Source: Planctomycetota bacterium
GTDB lineage: Bacteria > Planctomycetota > UBA1135 > UBA2386
DNA: 6,911 bases
Assembly (NCBI GenBank): GCA_947455805.1
Contig: CANGSN010000164.1
Location: forward strand, 1 to 6,911
Direction of reading: 5' to 3'
Each line of letters begins with the position of its first letter. Within the stretch, counting starts at the first letter, position 1. A program made the translations under genes and the position numbers. The notes under the pieces are model-generated. The model searched no databases. It saw only the letters and a program-made list of their open reading frames with translations, and was not told where the DNA came from. Shown piece after piece: positions 5,842 to 6,911 of the stretch.

Positions 5842-6186
5842 CTACGCCAACGCTTCGCGCAGGATCGCCGCCATCTTGGTCAGCGCGCCGTGCAGCCGCG
5901 CCCGCTCGGCTTCGCTCTTCTTGACCATGTCGACGATGCCCGCGAGGCCGTCCATCGCGGCGGCCGGCGCGGCCGACTTCCGTGGGCGGCCCGGTCCTCG
6001 GCCCGACTTCTTGCCGCCGTTCATGCGCACCCTGACGTTGTAGACCAGCGACTGCGCGCAGCCGAGCTTCTTGGCGATGTCGGCTTCCTGTGTGCCCGAG
6101 GTCAGCAGCGCGCGGATCTTGCCGGAGGTGGAGTTCGGGTCGATGGGGCGACCACGGGTGCGCGAGGAAGTGGCGGGAGTGCTCAT
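5842..6186 (-). CDS. Helix-turn-helix DNA-binding protein with AT-hook-like motifs
   Basis: 114 residues. The order is: an N-terminal RGRP motif (residues 11-14); a helix-turn-helix of roughly residues 22-54 (KIRALLTSG, EADIAKKLGC, SLVYNVRVRM, where the AdIAKkLg...slVYnv pattern is typical of resolvase/Mor-type HTHs); a basic PGRPRK motif (65-70); and a helical, charged C-terminal stretch (79-113) that could form a coiled coil for dimerisation. RGRP and PGRP cores are the minor-groove-binding centre of AT-hooks. A DNA-binding regulator or nucleoid-associated role is the natural inference; the target is unknown. The ATG at 6186 follows a -10 hexamer by only six bases, so the message is probably leaderless. 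It diverges from the plus-strand gene starting near 6461. Confidence 0.7.
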   Translation of the reverse strand: MSTPATSSRTRGRPIDPNSTSGKIRALLTSGTQEADIAKKLGCAQSLVYNVRVRMNGGKKSGRGPGRPRKSAAPAAAMDGLAGIVDMVKKSEAERARLHGALTKMAAILREALA

Positions 6187-6192
6187 CGCTCG

Positions 6193-6220
6193 ATTATCGG
6201 AGGGTTGCCGAAAAAGTCCA
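6193..6220 (-). promoter_or_regulatory. Sigma70-type promoter giving a probable leaderless mRNA
   Basis: On the minus strand TGGACT (6215-6220, 4 of 6 to TTGACA), a 16-bp spacer and GATAAT (6193-6198, 5 of 6 to TATAAT) are followed by six bases and then the ATG of the helix-turn-helix gene. The expected start site falls at or next to the ATG. The -10 lies inside CGATTATCG (6191-6199), an inverted repeat with one central base, which is a candidate operator for autoregulation. Confidence 0.55.
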
Positions 6221-6312
6221 CGCGACGGCGCATTGCGAGACGGCGCCTACGTAGCGCGCGGAAGCGGTCGCCGAAAAAAAGTGCGAAAACCGCCAGATTG
6301 AACCACAGATGC

Positions 6313-6334
6313 GCCCCGTTCCTGGGGAAGGGGC
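6313..6334 (+). other. Hairpin in the divergent intergenic region
   Basis: GCCCC (6313-6317) pairs with GGGGC (6330-6334), and TTCC (6319-6322) with GGAA (6326-6329), leaving one bulged G and a three-base loop. No T-run follows. It is immediately followed by two copies of TACGGCCG (6335-6342, 6346-6353) spaced 11 bp apart. Role unknown. Confidence 0.35.
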
Positions 6335-6460
6335 TACGGCCGGAGTACGGCCGCGTCGCCCGCTCCGTCTCTCGCCAGTCCGGCAGCCAAGGCGTCGCCA
6401 CCGTGACGAAAAATAGGTGTGCGCGTGGAAAGCGAAGCCCCCGAGATGGGTCAGGAAGGG

Positions 6461-6911
6461 ATGCGTGTTGTCGTGCCACGAGGCAGCGGCCAAGTAGATG
6501 TTCCGAAGGCGGCACTTCTGGTGCCTGCGATGGGGTCCATCGTCGTGCCCTCGCCGCAGCAGTTCGAGATCGCGCGCGTGGAGGCGCGTGAGGCGGGGAG
6601 GTCGCAGGATCTGCATCGCATGGTCTCGGCGATGCAGGCTGCCGCAGCGAAGTGCGACCTAGCCTACGAGGAGATGGTGCGCCTCGCGGTCTACCGGCTC
6701 GAAGTCGAACGCGATCTGGGGGCGCACTTGGCGCAAACCGTTGCCCGTGGCCGGCCTACAAAAAGGTGCCCCAGGGGCACCGTTTCCGGTTCGGGCCTGC
6801 CGGAGGGGATCAGCAAGAAGCAGTCTGTCGCCTACCAGCGGCTGGCGGCGATCCCGGTGGCGTTGTTCCAACGTTATCTGGAGGCCGTCCGGGAGGCGCG
6901 TAAGTTCCCGA
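6461..6911 (+). CDS. Phage/plasmid-type ParB-associated protein, 5' part
   Basis: Open to the right edge; 150 codons visible. The ATG at 6461 is preferred because AGGAAGGG ends directly in front of it; in-frame ATG 6446 and GTGs 6425 and 6419 are alternatives, and a TGA at 6404-6406 sets the limit. The helical segment YEEMVRLAVYRLEVERDLGAH (69-89), then ARGRPTK (95-101), then GISKKQSVAYQRLAAIP (116-132) and FQRYLEAVREARK (136-148) follow the layout of a phage and plasmid family that reads roughly yeem.RLa..rL.aEr.lGe.La...GRP....gISk.QSs.wQ.lAaIPe..F..yl. In such elements it is often encoded near ParB-like proteins and DNA methyltransferases; its biochemical role is not established. The presence of a broken ParB-like gene 3 kb to the left fits a shared mobile origin. 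The C-terminus is missing. Confidence 0.7.
   Translation, partial: MRVVVPRGSGQVDVPKAALLVPAMGSIVVPSPQQFEIARVEAREAGRSQDLHRMVSAMQAAAAKCDLAYEEMVRLAVYRLEVERDLGAHLAQTVARGRPTKRCPRGTVSGSGLPEGISKKQSVAYQRLAAIPVALFQRYLEAVREARKFP
6760..6781 (-). terminator. Antisense intrinsic-terminator-like hairpin inside a coding region
   Basis: Read on the minus strand, GGTGCCCC (6781-6774) and GGGGCACC (6772-6765) form a perfect stem of seven bp with a three-base loop, directly followed by a T-tract (complement of A 6760-6764). This is the layout of an intrinsic terminator for leftward transcription, yet it lies inside the rightward gene. No leftward gene ends nearby within the window. Confidence 0.4.

Noticed and set aside
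6183..6616. Two long minus-strand frames across the divergent intergenic region
   Set aside because: They overlap the promoter of the helix-turn-helix gene and the start of the plus-strand gene, and their products are rich in Arg, His and Trp without recognisable domains.

Overview
The window looks like chromosomal DNA of a high-GC bacterium. Sampled rows of the left-hand genes are near 68% G+C, and codons favour G or C at the third position. Clear Shine-Dalgarno sequences are scarce. Planctomycetota or a similar lineage would fit, but the sequence does not settle the taxonomy.

Left part (1-2893), conserved core genes: the 3' end of an ApaH-type diadenosine tetraphosphatase; a secreted TlpA/thioredoxin-fold oxidoreductase with an N-terminal helical region; a convergent inositol-monophosphatase-family phosphatase, separated from the TlpA-like gene by a strong hairpin; and, divergent from the phosphatase, a tRNA closely resembling tRNA-Ile2 (anticodon CAT, the lysidine-modified type) that ends in a T-run. 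A symmetrical -10-like element lies between the phosphatase and the tRNA.

Right part (2894-6911), accessory in character: two blocks, each of four CGGCC cores spaced exactly 10 bp apart, follow the tRNA. Next comes a ParB-like nuclease-domain gene on the minus strand, broken in at least three places and read here as a pseudogene. It is followed by an intact 381-residue gene of clearly lower G+C that I read, tentatively, as a PIN-like nuclease protein. Three small minus-strand genes follow: an unknown 129-residue protein, a 68-residue protein like the N-terminus of anti-sigma factors, and a 114-residue helix-turn-helix protein with two AT-hook-like motifs and a good promoter that predicts a leaderless mRNA. 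A plus-strand gene running off the right edge resembles a phage/plasmid protein family often found beside ParB-like proteins and DNA methyltransferases.

The simplest overall reading is a core segment ending at a tRNA gene, with an accessory or mobile region beginning just beyond it. No integrase, transposase or duplicated tRNA end (att repeat) is visible, so the island interpretation is an inference. No CRISPR array, rRNA or insertion sequence was seen.
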